In this document: positions 18,628 to 26,870 of the stretch, one piece after another
Layout of the letters: every line of letters starts with the position of its first letter
Numbering within the stretch: position 1 is the stretch's first letter
Assembly: GCF_002863305.2 (NCBI RefSeq)
Contig: NZ_CP136962.1
Location: 2,280,521-2,344,520, forward strand
Reading direction: 5' to 3'
Source: Neisseria perflava
GTDB taxonomy: Bacteria; Pseudomonadota; Gammaproteobacteria; Burkholderiales; Neisseriaceae
Length of the DNA: 64,000 nt
Program-made: the position numbers and the translations under genes
Notes under the pieces: model-generated
Databases searched by the model: none
What the model was told of the DNA's origin: nothing
The model's input: the letters and a program-made list of their open reading frames with translations, nothing else

Positions 18628-19399
18628 TTGTTTTTCCTGCAAAAAGACTGGTTGAGCCTTTGGGGGCGATTTCTTCCAGCAGTTGGCGGTTGATCAGGGT
18701 GTATTTCTGACCGTTGATTTCGACGTATGCGCCGTCGTAAGGAGGGAACCAGAAGGCGCGGATTTTCTTCTCGATATTGTCGCCGTCGCGGATTTGCTTC
18801 ATGGCTTCCATTTCGCCACGGCTGACGTAGCGGCCACCGATGTTTGGCGTGGTCGGCAATTTGGTTTTCGACTCGATGGCGCGGGTGATGATGCGTCGTG
18901 CGAAATCTTCCAATGCCTGCATGGTTTTGCGTTCGAGCGATTGGGCGGTTTCTGTTTCGGCGTCGATAGGGAAACGGTCCACTTCGATGATTTCGCCGGT
19001 ATCGATGGAAGCATCGACGTAGTGGGCGGTATTGCCCCATTCGTTCAGCTCGTCCATGATGGCCAGGTTGTAGCCGCCTGTGCCTTTGTATTCGGGCAAC
19101 AGCGCAGGGTGGAAGTTGATTGTGCCTAAAGTCGGAATGCTCAGGAATTCATCACGCAGCTTGCGCCAGTAAAGGACGGACAAGCCCAAATCGTATTTCA
19201 GACGGCCTTCTCGCATTGCTTCCAAAGCCGTATCGAAGGTGTACAGGGGCAGGCCCAATTCCTGCGCGGCAGCCGTGGTCGGCGAGCCTTGCAGATGGCT
19301 GTCGGTCAAGACACCGACGATTTCGATATGGTCATGTTTGGTCAAAAAACGAAGCAGGTTGGCGGAAACCTGTTTGCGACCCATAAATAAGATTTTCAT
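18620..19399 (-). CDS. Sugar N-formyltransferase
   Basis: 259 aa protein with the N10-formyl-tetrahydrofolate transferase fold. The catalytic triad of the family is readable: Asn95 and His97 in NFHPALLP, and Asp133 in DTGEII. It is shorter than Fmt (about 310 aa) and sits between sugar genes, so I read it as an enzyme that formylates an amino sugar nucleotide (as VioF, QdtF or WlaRD do). The likely substrate is the UDP-4-amino-2-acetamido-trideoxyhexose from PglC; that is inference. It starts 13 bp past the HAD gene. Start at 19399 (MKILFMGRK) with GGAGAAATG context. Confidence 0.82.
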   Translation of the reverse strand: MKILFMGRKQVSANLLRFLTKHDHIEIVGVLTDSHLQGSPTTAAAQELGLPLYTFDTALEAMREGRLKYDLGLSVLYWRKLRDEFLSIPTLGTINFHPALLPEYKGTGGYNLAIMDELNEWGNTAHYVDASIDTGEIIEVDRFPIDAETETAQSLERKTMQALEDFARRIITRAIESKTKLPTTPNIGGRYVSRGEMEAMKQIRDGDNIEKKIRAFWFPPYDGAYVEINGQKYTLINRQLLEEIAPKGSTSLFAGKTNA

Positions 19400-19412
19400 G
19401 GAGAAATGTCCC

Positions 19413-20105
19413 TTATGCATTTGCTTTTTCGGTGGCGGAAGTTGTCAGTGTAGTCAGTTCTTCCAGGGTGTTTATCCAAAGGGTGGGCTGGTATTCACGA
19501 CCGTATTGCTCGGGCTCGGCTTGATGAATATTGTGCGGCTTAGGCATGATGCCTATGGAGAGCCAACCCAATTTGTTGGGTGCGACAAAATCTTTTTTGA
19601 TGTTGTCGCCGATGTAGATGAAACGTTTTGCAGCCGGATATTTGTTTTGCAGGAAGACAAAACGCTTATCGTCGGGTTTTTCCGATTGCATGGCTTCCGA
19701 AATCAAAATGTCGTCAAACAAATCGGTCAAACCCAAGGCCTGTATTTTCAAACGCTGTGTCAGACTGCGGCCGTCTGTAATCAGGGCGCATGCGGCAAAA
19801 GGGCGCATCAGCTTCCGTAAAAAAGACGGTTCGACATAAGGTCGGATAACAGGCCTATGTAGTCGATATTGCCACAAAAGTGATTGTTTCTCTAGTTCGT
19901 TTAATTTGCAATGATGACACAAATTGTCGAGCCAGTCTTTACTTTTATTGTCTGCAATTTCATTTAGTACGTCGGCATCGTGTTGCGGGTAAAGCGACGT
20001 AATTGTCCCTACAACTGCCTGTATTCCGGAGCATTTGTAGTCGTACTCAGAGTAAAGCGTATCGTCAAGATCGAAGACGATGACGGATTCTTCCGGCTTA
20101 ATCAT
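19413..20105 (-). CDS. HAD-superfamily hydrolase
   Basis: 230 aa cytosolic HAD protein. Motif I is FDLDDTLY (Asp12, Asp14), motif II ALITDGRS, motif III lysine in SEKPDDKRF, and motif IV YIGDNIKKD, all present, so it should be an active phosphatase with a helical cap. Homologues often sit next to an ATP-grasp gene in surface-glycan loci, as here (8-bp overlap). The substrate is unknown; a phosphorylated acid to be attached by the ATP-grasp protein, or a sugar phosphate, would fit. Confidence 0.8.
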   Translation of the reverse strand: MIKPEESVIVFDLDDTLYSEYDYKCSGIQAVVGTITSLYPQHDADVLNEIADNKSKDWLDNLCHHCKLNELEKQSLLWQYRLHRPVIRPYVEPSFLRKLMRPFAACALITDGRSLTQRLKIQALGLTDLFDDILISEAMQSEKPDDKRFVFLQNKYPAAKRFIYIGDNIKKDFVAPNKLGWLSIGIMPKPHNIHQAEPEQYGREYQPTLWINTLEELTTLTTSATEKANA

Positions 20106-21072
20106 GTTCTCTTACCAAAACCTTAGCATCGTAACGAAGCATGATTAAATTGTTTTCCCAATCGTCGGAGAAAGGGACGTCTTGGCCACCGATGTATTCT
20201 TGAATCAGCCAGCCCGGATAGTTGCCGCCTGCTGCGTAAGTCAGTGGGAAACCGCCGCCGAAACGCGGGTTGATTTCCACGCCGTAGGTCGTACTGTCGG
20301 TTTTGCTGACGAAGAATTGCGCGGTAATGCAGCCGCGTGCGCCTTCCAATACGGCCATTTTTTCAACCAGCTCTTTATACAGGGCATTGCGTCGGGTTGC
20401 GCCTTTGCTGACTTCGCCGGTGCGCACTTCTAAACGCTCGCGAGGAATGGCGCATTTCAGACGTCCTTGACGGTCGTAATACATATCGACGGTAAACTCG
20501 GAGAAAGTATTCTCGATATCGATGTATTGGGCGAACATCATTTTCGGGTCTTCGGTAATGTCGACAGTCAAATCAGCCGGTGTGTTGATTTTTTTCGCAC
20601 CGATGGCGCGGCTGCCGTCATAAGGCTTGGCAAAACATGGGAAAATCAGGCGGCCACGTTCGTAAATTTCAGGCGAACGGATGCCGTATTGTGCAAACAG
20701 GCCTGCGGTCAAGCGCTTGTCGCGGCACAGGGTAATCAGTTTGGCGTCGGAAATGACGATATGTATTCCTTCGGCTTCAAAACGGTCACGTGCTTCGGCC
20801 AGCTTGAGCAGTTCAGTATCGATGGTCGGCACAATCAGGCCGATGTTGTTTTGTTTGGCCAGTTCGAAAATGCTGTCGATGTATTCGGCTGCGTCGATGC
20901 GCGGTACGCTGAAAGCGCGGTCGGCAACATGGCAGGCTGAAGACATGTGGGGATTGAGGTCAGTGGCAAATACGCCGATGCCGTCTGAAAAACGTGCGGC
21001 TTCGGTTTGGAAGTCCTGCACCAATTCGACGCGGCGACCTGCCGACAGAATCAGTATGTTATTTTTTTTCAT
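20098..21072 (-). CDS. ATP-grasp ligase of the glycan locus
   Basis: 324 aa with the CarB-like ATP-grasp layout: N-terminal pre-grasp domain (NILILSAGRRVELV), central ATP-binding lobe (FPCFAKPYDGSRAIGAKK near residue 145) and the metal-binding C-terminal part (YGVEINPRFGGGFPL near residue 270). Such enzymes join a carboxylic acid to an amine. Meningococcal PglB2 carries an ATP-grasp half that builds a glyceramido sugar; here a similar activity is a separate gene overlapping the end of the pglB-type gene by 14 bp. The actual acid is not known. An AT-type DUS lies inside (20978-20989). Confidence 0.82.
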   Translation of the reverse strand: MKKNNILILSAGRRVELVQDFQTEAARFSDGIGVFATDLNPHMSSACHVADRAFSVPRIDAAEYIDSIFELAKQNNIGLIVPTIDTELLKLAEARDRFEAEGIHIVISDAKLITLCRDKRLTAGLFAQYGIRSPEIYERGRLIFPCFAKPYDGSRAIGAKKINTPADLTVDITEDPKMMFAQYIDIENTFSEFTVDMYYDRQGRLKCAIPRERLEVRTGEVSKGATRRNALYKELVEKMAVLEGARGCITAQFFVSKTDSTTYGVEINPRFGGGFPLTYAAGGNYPGWLIQEYIGGQDVPFSDDWENNLIMLRYDAKVLVREHD

Positions 21073-21676
21073 CAGTTTTATTACCCGTGAAATAAGGCAT
21101 GGTGGCTTCTCCTTCGGCTGAGATGCCTTCTTTGACGAAGACTTTTTTAACCGTCAGGAACAAAATTTTGATATCCAGCCAAAAGCTGAAGTTGTCGATG
21201 TACCAAACATCGTGGGCGAACTTTTCGTCCCATGAAATGGCGTTGCGGCCATTGACTTGCGCCCAACCGGTTACGCCCGGTTTCATTTCGTGGCGGCGGT
21301 TTTGGAAGTCGTTGTACAACGGCAGGTAGTGCATCAGCAGCGGACGAGGGCCAACTAGACTCATCTCGCCTTTTAAGACATTCCATAATTCAGGAAGTTC
21401 GTCCAAACTGGTGGCACGTAATTTTTTGCCGAAATCGGTCAGGCGTTCGCTGTCCGGTAGCGGGTTGCCGTCTTTATCGATTGCATCGCGCATGGAGCGG
21501 AATTTAATCATTTTAAACGGCTTGCCATCCTTGCCCGGTCGCTCTTGGATGAAGAATACAGGCGAACCTAAGTTTTTGCGGATGAGGTACACCAAAATCA
21601 AAAACACAGGCGACAGGATAATCAGCCCTGAAGCGGAGGCAACAATGTCAAACAGGCGTTTGAAAAATTTATTCAT
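21059..21676 (-). CDS. pglB: PglB-type phosphoglycosyltransferase, catalytic domain only
   Basis: 205 aa monotopic enzyme that loads a sugar-1-phosphate from a UDP-sugar onto undecaprenyl phosphate, the first membrane step of the glycan. Membrane-embedded helix at residues 8-32, KFRSMR near residue 58, the catalytic pair Asp92-Glu93 (SLDELPEL) and SLVGPRPLL. From memory, it matches the first half of meningococcal PglB up to about GISAEGEATMP, then ends after a 10-residue tail. The left-handed beta-helix acetyltransferase half of PglB is missing. Confidence 0.9.
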   Translation of the reverse strand: MNKFFKRLFDIVASASGLIILSPVFLILVYLIRKNLGSPVFFIQERPGKDGKPFKMIKFRSMRDAIDKDGNPLPDSERLTDFGKKLRATSLDELPELWNVLKGEMSLVGPRPLLMHYLPLYNDFQNRRHEMKPGVTGWAQVNGRNAISWDEKFAHDVWYIDNFSFWLDIKILFLTVKKVFVKEGISAEGEATMPYFTGNKTDEKK

Positions 21677-22841
21677 GAGCTAATCTTTCAATCAGGTTGA
21701 CGATTTTTTGATAGGCAACGTCGCGTTTGAAGCGGCGGACGATTTCTTCGGACTGAACAGGATCGTTTTTGCGCTTCAGAATATCTTTGGCTGCTTGAAC
21801 GAAACCGTCCACATCGCCGGAACGGTAGTTCGCATGCGGCAGCAGGGTAAGGACTTCGGCAACTTCGTCGTTAACCTGGCTGTTCAGAATCGGTTTTTGC
21901 AAAGCCATATAGTCGGACAGTTTGTTGGTAATCGACTGCATGGCGTAAGAGTGGATGGCGTTGACGGAAATGTCGCAGCCTTTGGCGACCGACATCATTT
22001 CGGCGTAAGGAATGTAGCCGTAGAACTTGATGCCGTCGCAGGCATATTGTTTGAGCCTCTCCAAATCGGGGCCACCGCCCATGATGTGCAATTCGACGTT
22101 TTCGCCGGCATCCAACAGTTTGCGAACGCCTTTGCACACGGTTTCCACGTCATAGCTGTAACTGAGCGTACCCAAGTAGAAAAAGCGGGTTTTGTCGTCG
22201 CCAAAATCTTTAGCAGGCGCGGCATCGAGTTTGGGAAAATCAGCGCCGATATAGACGACTTCGCCGGGTACGTTCGGATTGGCTTCTTTGGCGCGGTCGA
22301 GATAAGTCTGCGATACGGCAACCAGCGCATCGGCGTAGCGGTAGACTTGGTTGGCGCGTGAAGCAAAGGGCAGCAGGTTGTGCGGTACTTTTTTCAAAAA
22401 CGGTACGACCGAGGAGAAAGACTCCGGCCATACATCCTGCACATCGACAATCAGTTTGTAGCCCAAACGCGTTTTGTGTTTGCCCAACAGCAGGTTGGTG
22501 GCAATCAGCGGATAGGCGGAAAAGACGACGTCTTGTTCGCCCGGACGGCAGTTTTCCAACCATTTTTCAAAATGTTTGACAAAGCGGTGATGGCTGGTCA
22601 CGCGTCCCAAAGACACGTTTTTGCTGTATCCGCTTTCTTCCAACAGCATGACTTTCAGACGGCCTTGTGAGGCGGCCTCGGCATCTTCAGGCCGTCTGAA
22701 AGATTTGTCGTAGTGCTTGAAGTTGCTGGTAATCAGCAACACGTCATGCGACTGCGACAACAGCTCGGCAAGATACCAGAAGCGGTTGAAATGCGGCTCG
22801 GACGGCAGCGAGCAATAAGGGGCGACGATGGTAATGTTCAT
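21669..22841 (-). CDS. GT4 glycosyltransferase
   Basis: 390 aa GT-B glycosyltransferase: N-terminal acceptor domain (MNITIVAPYCSLPSEPHFNR), then the nucleotide-sugar half with FFYLGTLSYSYDVETV near residue 225, LHIMGGGPDLERL and the late NKLSDYMALQKPIL with the conserved acid/serine region. Overlaps the pglB-type gene by 8 bp and so adds a sugar to the lipid-linked intermediate early. Resembles WbuB-type enzymes. Sugar donor unknown. I found no homopolymer tract for phase variation. Confidence 0.83.
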   Translation of the reverse strand: MNITIVAPYCSLPSEPHFNRFWYLAELLSQSHDVLLITSNFKHYDKSFRRPEDAEAASQGRLKVMLLEESGYSKNVSLGRVTSHHRFVKHFEKWLENCRPGEQDVVFSAYPLIATNLLLGKHKTRLGYKLIVDVQDVWPESFSSVVPFLKKVPHNLLPFASRANQVYRYADALVAVSQTYLDRAKEANPNVPGEVVYIGADFPKLDAAPAKDFGDDKTRFFYLGTLSYSYDVETVCKGVRKLLDAGENVELHIMGGGPDLERLKQYACDGIKFYGYIPYAEMMSVAKGCDISVNAIHSYAMQSITNKLSDYMALQKPILNSQVNDEVAEVLTLLPHANYRSGDVDGFVQAAKDILKRKNDPVQSEEIVRRFKRDVAYQKIVNLIERLAHE

Positions 22842-22854
22842 GTTTCAGACGGCC

Positions 22855-23925
22855 TTACATTTCGTACGCAGCCATGGTGGTGCGGTAGATTTCGTCGTCG
22901 GAGCATAAGGTCTCAACGTGTTTGTGCAGGGCTTTGCCCATTTGACTGCGCAACTCAGGATGCTTGATGAGTGTATCGACGGCTTCGATAAACGCTTCGT
23001 CATCGCCGAAAGGAATGCAGTAGCCGGTTTGGCCGGTGATGACCATTTCGGAAATGCCCGCCATGTTGTAGGTCACGACAGGCGTGTCGTAAAGGCCGGC
23101 TTCCAAAATATTGTTGCCGACACCTGCGCCGTGGTCGCCCACGCAATGCGGCGTGTTCACCAAAATATCGACTTCTTTGAAGTAGCCGGTCAAGTCGCGG
23201 ACACCGCCGAGGAAGGTGACTTTGTCTTCAATGCCCAAACGTTTGGCTTGGGCTTTGAGGTTGTCCATTTCTTCGCCGATACCTGCAACGTTGAGGCGTA
23301 CAGGCATGCCGCGGTCAACCATTTTCTTCAAAATATCCAACATCAGATGCACGGCGCGGACGGTGTCCAAACGGGAAAGCGTGCCCAGTTGGACATAGTC
23401 TTTGACCGTTTTTTCAGGAACGAAATCTGCTTTGTGCAGGGCGTTGTAAGTGTAGGTGATGCGGTTGGCAGGGAAACCGTAACGGATGAGTTTTTCGCGT
23501 TCGTGTTTGCAGTTGCCGATGATGTACACGCCCAGCTTGTCGAAAAGCTTGGCGATTTTCGGATAAGTTTCCGGATCAAGGCCGCGCGCGTGGTAGAACA
23601 CTTTGGTTTTCGGCGAAGCGAACTTGGCCGCAATGGCGCAGGCCGGAACGATACGCGCCATTTGGCAGTGAATCACATCGGGTTTCTCTTTTTTCAGCAG
23701 TTTCATATAGGCAAACATGCCTTTGACGTAACCCAATAATCCGCCTCGGTAAAAATCGATCGGTTGCCAACGGATGCCCAATGCTTGCGCTTCCTGAATC
23801 AAAGGGCCGTCTGAAGAGGCCAATACGATATCGTGTCCGCGTTGTTTGAGCAGGCGACCGAGGCGGAAAGTGGCGTTTTCAGTGCCACCGAGGCCGGACA
23901 TGGAGGTAGTCAGGATGATTTTCAT
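22855..23925 (-). CDS. GT4 glycosyltransferase, PglA-like
   Basis: 356 aa GT-B enzyme. The start KIILTTSMSGLGGTENATFRLGRLLKQ and the later NNILEAGLYDTPVVTYN segment (with the conserved glutamate of the EX7E motif) resemble what I remember of meningococcal PglA, the galactosyltransferase that adds the second sugar of the pilin glycan. In meningococcus pglA is elsewhere on the chromosome and has a phase-variable G tract; neither is true here. Overlaps wzy by 4 bp (ATGA). Confidence 0.78.
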   Translation of the reverse strand: MKIILTTSMSGLGGTENATFRLGRLLKQRGHDIVLASSDGPLIQEAQALGIRWQPIDFYRGGLLGYVKGMFAYMKLLKKEKPDVIHCQMARIVPACAIAAKFASPKTKVFYHARGLDPETYPKIAKLFDKLGVYIIGNCKHEREKLIRYGFPANRITYTYNALHKADFVPEKTVKDYVQLGTLSRLDTVRAVHLMLDILKKMVDRGMPVRLNVAGIGEEMDNLKAQAKRLGIEDKVTFLGGVRDLTGYFKEVDILVNTPHCVGDHGAGVGNNILEAGLYDTPVVTYNMAGISEMVITGQTGYCIPFGDDEAFIEAVDTLIKHPELRSQMGKALHKHVETLCSDDEIYRTTMAAYEM

Positions 23926-25232
23926 GATGGTTTCTTCGTATCGTATAGTGTTTCGTTGTATGCGTAAGCGGCCATATCTTTCAGCTTAGGCGCAACAAAT
24001 ACGCTGTAAATAAAAATCAGCAGGCAGGGCAGCCAGATAAACGGCATACGCAAAATGGTGGACGGAATAAAACCGGCCAACAGGAAAATGCCCAAGGCAA
24101 CCCAAGCCAAAACGCGCGATTTGCCGGTTACTGCGCGGTTTGAGGCGGTGTAGAGGAAATAACACGCCACAAAGGCAATAAAGCCGAGTAAGGAAATCAT
24201 GCCGAAACCCAGATACAGCTCGATGATGAAGCTGTGCGGGTTTTCAAAGCCTAAGCTGCCGCTCAAATGGCCGCCGAAATATTCGCGGAAGTTTTTAGGA
24301 CCGTAGCCGGTCAGCAGTAGGGGTGGATTGTTCCAGAAGTAGTTGTAAATCTCCTGACGGTAGGACACGGAGTTGTCGCTGCCCAAGTCGTACAGGAAGA
24401 GGTACACGCGGCTGGAAAAACGTTCCAAAAACTGGTTGCCGTTGAGCGACAGCAAAAATTCTGCAATCGCGCGTGATGGAATCATCGACAACACTAATGC
24501 CAGCAAACCTGCTACACCGACCGTAATAAAACCGTTTTTGCGATAGGCCGTATAAACCAGCAAAATCAACAGGTAACAGCCGATGGCGGTACGCGATACG
24601 CTGGCGAAAATGGCCATGCCCAACAGCAGGAACAAGCCCCAGCCCAGCAGTTTTTCTTTGTGCTTCCGTCCTTGGAGTTGGAAGAAAAACAAAATGGCAG
24701 GCGCAAGGCAGACTGCAGTGGCGGCAAGGTTGTTCGGGTTAAAGAACAAGCCTTTGAGCGAGCCTTCGTCAATAGCCAACTCATCGCTGGCACTCACAAA
24801 CTGAATACCGGTGGCCAGCTCTACAAACGGCGGCACGGCGATAAACAGCGTAAATACGATGAGGAACTTCTGAATCGTTCCCAAAGGGTCGTCGGCGCGC
24901 TTCAATACTTGGTAAAACAAGTAGAAGAAAGCCGGAATCGCCATAAAAAATAAAATATCCATGTACTGCGTCGGCGTCAGCGATGTAATGCCCATGTGGA
25001 TGGCAGGCCAGATGCACATGGCGGTCAGGGCGCAGAGCATGGCAAAAATCTTGCGCGGAATATGCTTGCTTTCCAGAAAAAATACGACAAAACCAAGCAG
25101 TACAAATATCAGGGTCAGCGGGTTGTCGATACGCGGCACGCCGACCTTAAAGGACAGCGCGGGCCCCAGCATATAGGCTGCGAGCATGATGTATAGGATG
25201 TAAGTGTATAAGTTCAGACGTTTTATTTTCAT
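23922..25232 (-). CDS. wzy: Wzy-like polymerase / O-antigen ligase family protein
   Basis: 436 aa very hydrophobic protein with about eleven membrane segments and the Wzy_C signature in its large loop (GYGPKNFREYFGGH then GFENPHSFIIELYLGFG near residue 330). In a locus with Wzx, Wza and Wzc the natural reading is the periplasmic polymerase that joins repeat units. The same family includes O-antigen ligases and O-oligosaccharyltransferases; it is much shorter than PglL (about 600 aa), so I do not take it for that enzyme. Confidence 0.82.
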   Translation of the reverse strand: MKIKRLNLYTYILYIMLAAYMLGPALSFKVGVPRIDNPLTLIFVLLGFVVFFLESKHIPRKIFAMLCALTAMCIWPAIHMGITSLTPTQYMDILFFMAIPAFFYLFYQVLKRADDPLGTIQKFLIVFTLFIAVPPFVELATGIQFVSASDELAIDEGSLKGLFFNPNNLAATAVCLAPAILFFFQLQGRKHKEKLLGWGLFLLLGMAIFASVSRTAIGCYLLILLVYTAYRKNGFITVGVAGLLALVLSMIPSRAIAEFLLSLNGNQFLERFSSRVYLFLYDLGSDNSVSYRQEIYNYFWNNPPLLLTGYGPKNFREYFGGHLSGSLGFENPHSFIIELYLGFGMISLLGFIAFVACYFLYTASNRAVTGKSRVLAWVALGIFLLAGFIPSTILRMPFIWLPCLLIFIYSVFVAPKLKDMAAYAYNETLYDTKKPS

Positions 25233-25274
25233 AGTCGTTCTGTTGTTATCGTAGAGACGTGAATCTCAGGTTGG

Positions 25275-26702
25275 CTATTTTGCCGAACGGTTTAATTTGG
25301 CTTTGATTTTTTCGGTCGCGGCAAATAATGCGTGTTTGTATTTTAGGAACAGGAAACCCAGTCCGACTGCCCATGCCAGCGCAAACCAAATGTAGTTGTC
25401 ACGCGTACCCAGCCAAGTGTAGGCAAGGCAGATTATCAGGCAGAGCGTTGAGTTGGTATAAATCTTCAGGCGCGGCAAAGGCTGCCACAGGCGTGAAGAG
25501 AATTCGGTTTTAAAGATGAAAAACAGCCAAAAAGCCGTTGCGCTGGCCATAGCCGCACCTTTTGCACCGAATTTCGGCACCAGCAGATAGAGCAGGGCGG
25601 TATTGGCAAGAAAGGCAACGATGTTTATGACGGTAATCAGCCAAGTCGAGCGGACGACGTTCAAACCGATGCCGCTGACTTCGGTCAGCGTGTAAAACAG
25701 GGGAAAGAGCATACACGAGAGCAGGATAAATTGAACCTGTGTGTATTTTTCCGGCAGTATCCAAGTCGCCATCGGCGAGAAAATCCCGATGAGGCAAATC
25801 ATTGCGCTGATGAGGACAGTCATGGAAAGCGTGATGTCGCCGATTTTGTCCAGATTAGTTTTTTCTTCTACCCATTTGAACACCAAAGGCGCCCAAATGG
25901 TGGAGAACACGCTTTGGAAAATCAAGGCGACGGCGCCAAAGCTGACCGCCATCGAATAAATACCCAACTCGTCCAGGCCCGAGATATTCTTGAGGACAAA
26001 ACGGTCAATCGAAGTCAAACCCCAATAGGCCAAGTTGCCGAATGCCAACGGCAGGCCGTAGCGCAGGCCGTCCCGATGCAGCTCGGACGACCATTTCGCA
26101 TGGGAAACGGCTTGCAGGTCTCGGCGCAGTTGATAGATCAACAGCGCAACGGTCAACACTTGGGCGGCGGTGTAGGCAAAAACCAGCGAAGTGGTATTGG
26201 CGGGCAGGCCGGAAGCGATCACGGCAAAAACCAACACCAAAATCAAAAATTTCGGCGCAAGCTGACTGACGGAAAAAGCCAATGCCTGCTCTTTCATCCG
26301 CAAAATCAAGGCTAAAAAACGGATAATCAGCGTGGTGGCCAAGAAAATCAGGAAGAGAATCCCCAAATTCGCACTGGGGATGTCGAAAATGATTTCAGAC
26401 GGCCATGATGCGTTTATCAGCAACACTAAAACCACAACCGCCACCGTCAGAATCAATGGCGATAAAAAAACGGATTTGAACAGCGCGGCCTTGTCTTTAA
26501 CGGCGTAATAGTCGCGAATATAGGATTGGTCCAGCCCCAAGCCCAAGAGCAGAATGCTCAGTCCGGCAATGGTCTGCAAGAGTACGATACGGCCGATGTC
26601 TTCCGCAGGGAAGTACCATGAGATGAGCGGCAGGGAAAGCAGGCCGAAAGCGGCGCTTCCTATCGGGCCCAATGCGTAGCCGAGGATTTTTTTCGCGTTC
26701 AT
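25275..26702 (-). CDS. wzx: Wzx-like flippase
   Basis: 475 aa, 12-14 membrane helices, polysaccharide-biosynthesis (MATE-like) transporter; starts ILGYALGPIGSAAFGLLSLPLISWYF. It should flip the lipid-linked repeat unit to the periplasmic face. The counterpart in the meningococcal pgl locus is PglF, and this gene may be its homologue, but the context with wzy/wza/wzc makes Wzx the better name. Separated from the following wzy by 42 bp. Confidence 0.85.
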   Translation of the reverse strand: MNAKKILGYALGPIGSAAFGLLSLPLISWYFPAEDIGRIVLLQTIAGLSILLLGLGLDQSYIRDYYAVKDKAALFKSVFLSPLILTVAVVVLVLLINASWPSEIIFDIPSANLGILFLIFLATTLIIRFLALILRMKEQALAFSVSQLAPKFLILVLVFAVIASGLPANTTSLVFAYTAAQVLTVALLIYQLRRDLQAVSHAKWSSELHRDGLRYGLPLAFGNLAYWGLTSIDRFVLKNISGLDELGIYSMAVSFGAVALIFQSVFSTIWAPLVFKWVEEKTNLDKIGDITLSMTVLISAMICLIGIFSPMATWILPEKYTQVQFILLSCMLFPLFYTLTEVSGIGLNVVRSTWLITVINIVAFLANTALLYLLVPKFGAKGAAMASATAFWLFFIFKTEFSSRLWQPLPRLKIYTNSTLCLIICLAYTWLGTRDNYIWFALAWAVGLGFLFLKYKHALFAATEKIKAKLNRSAK

Positions 26703-26770
26703 ATTATTTGTTTTCAGACGGCCAGAAGTTCGAGCTGAGCGTTTTTCGTAAGAGATGCGTTGTTACCGTT

Positions 26771-26819
26771 GCCGGTTTGCCAAGGCCGTCTGAAAAACAA
26801 ATGGCCTTGGGAAACCGGC
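26771..26819 (-). repeat. Long hairpin between the dehydrogenase gene and wzx
   Basis: GCCGGTTTGCCAAGGCC (26771-26787) pairs with GGCCTTGGGAAACCGGC (26803-26819), 16 of 17 positions, loop 15 nt. It includes one DUS. There is no T run after it on the minus strand, so it is a structure or attenuator rather than a plain terminator. Confidence 0.7.
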
Positions 26820-26870
26820 CGCCGTCCCGGTCGGGGAAACCGGTGGCAGCCGGATGCGTCTGAAGCAAGA

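Noticed and set aside
23922..25232. PglL O-oligosaccharyltransferase
   Set aside because: The protein has the Wzy/ligase signature but is far shorter than PglL and is placed with polymer export genes, so the polymerase call is better.
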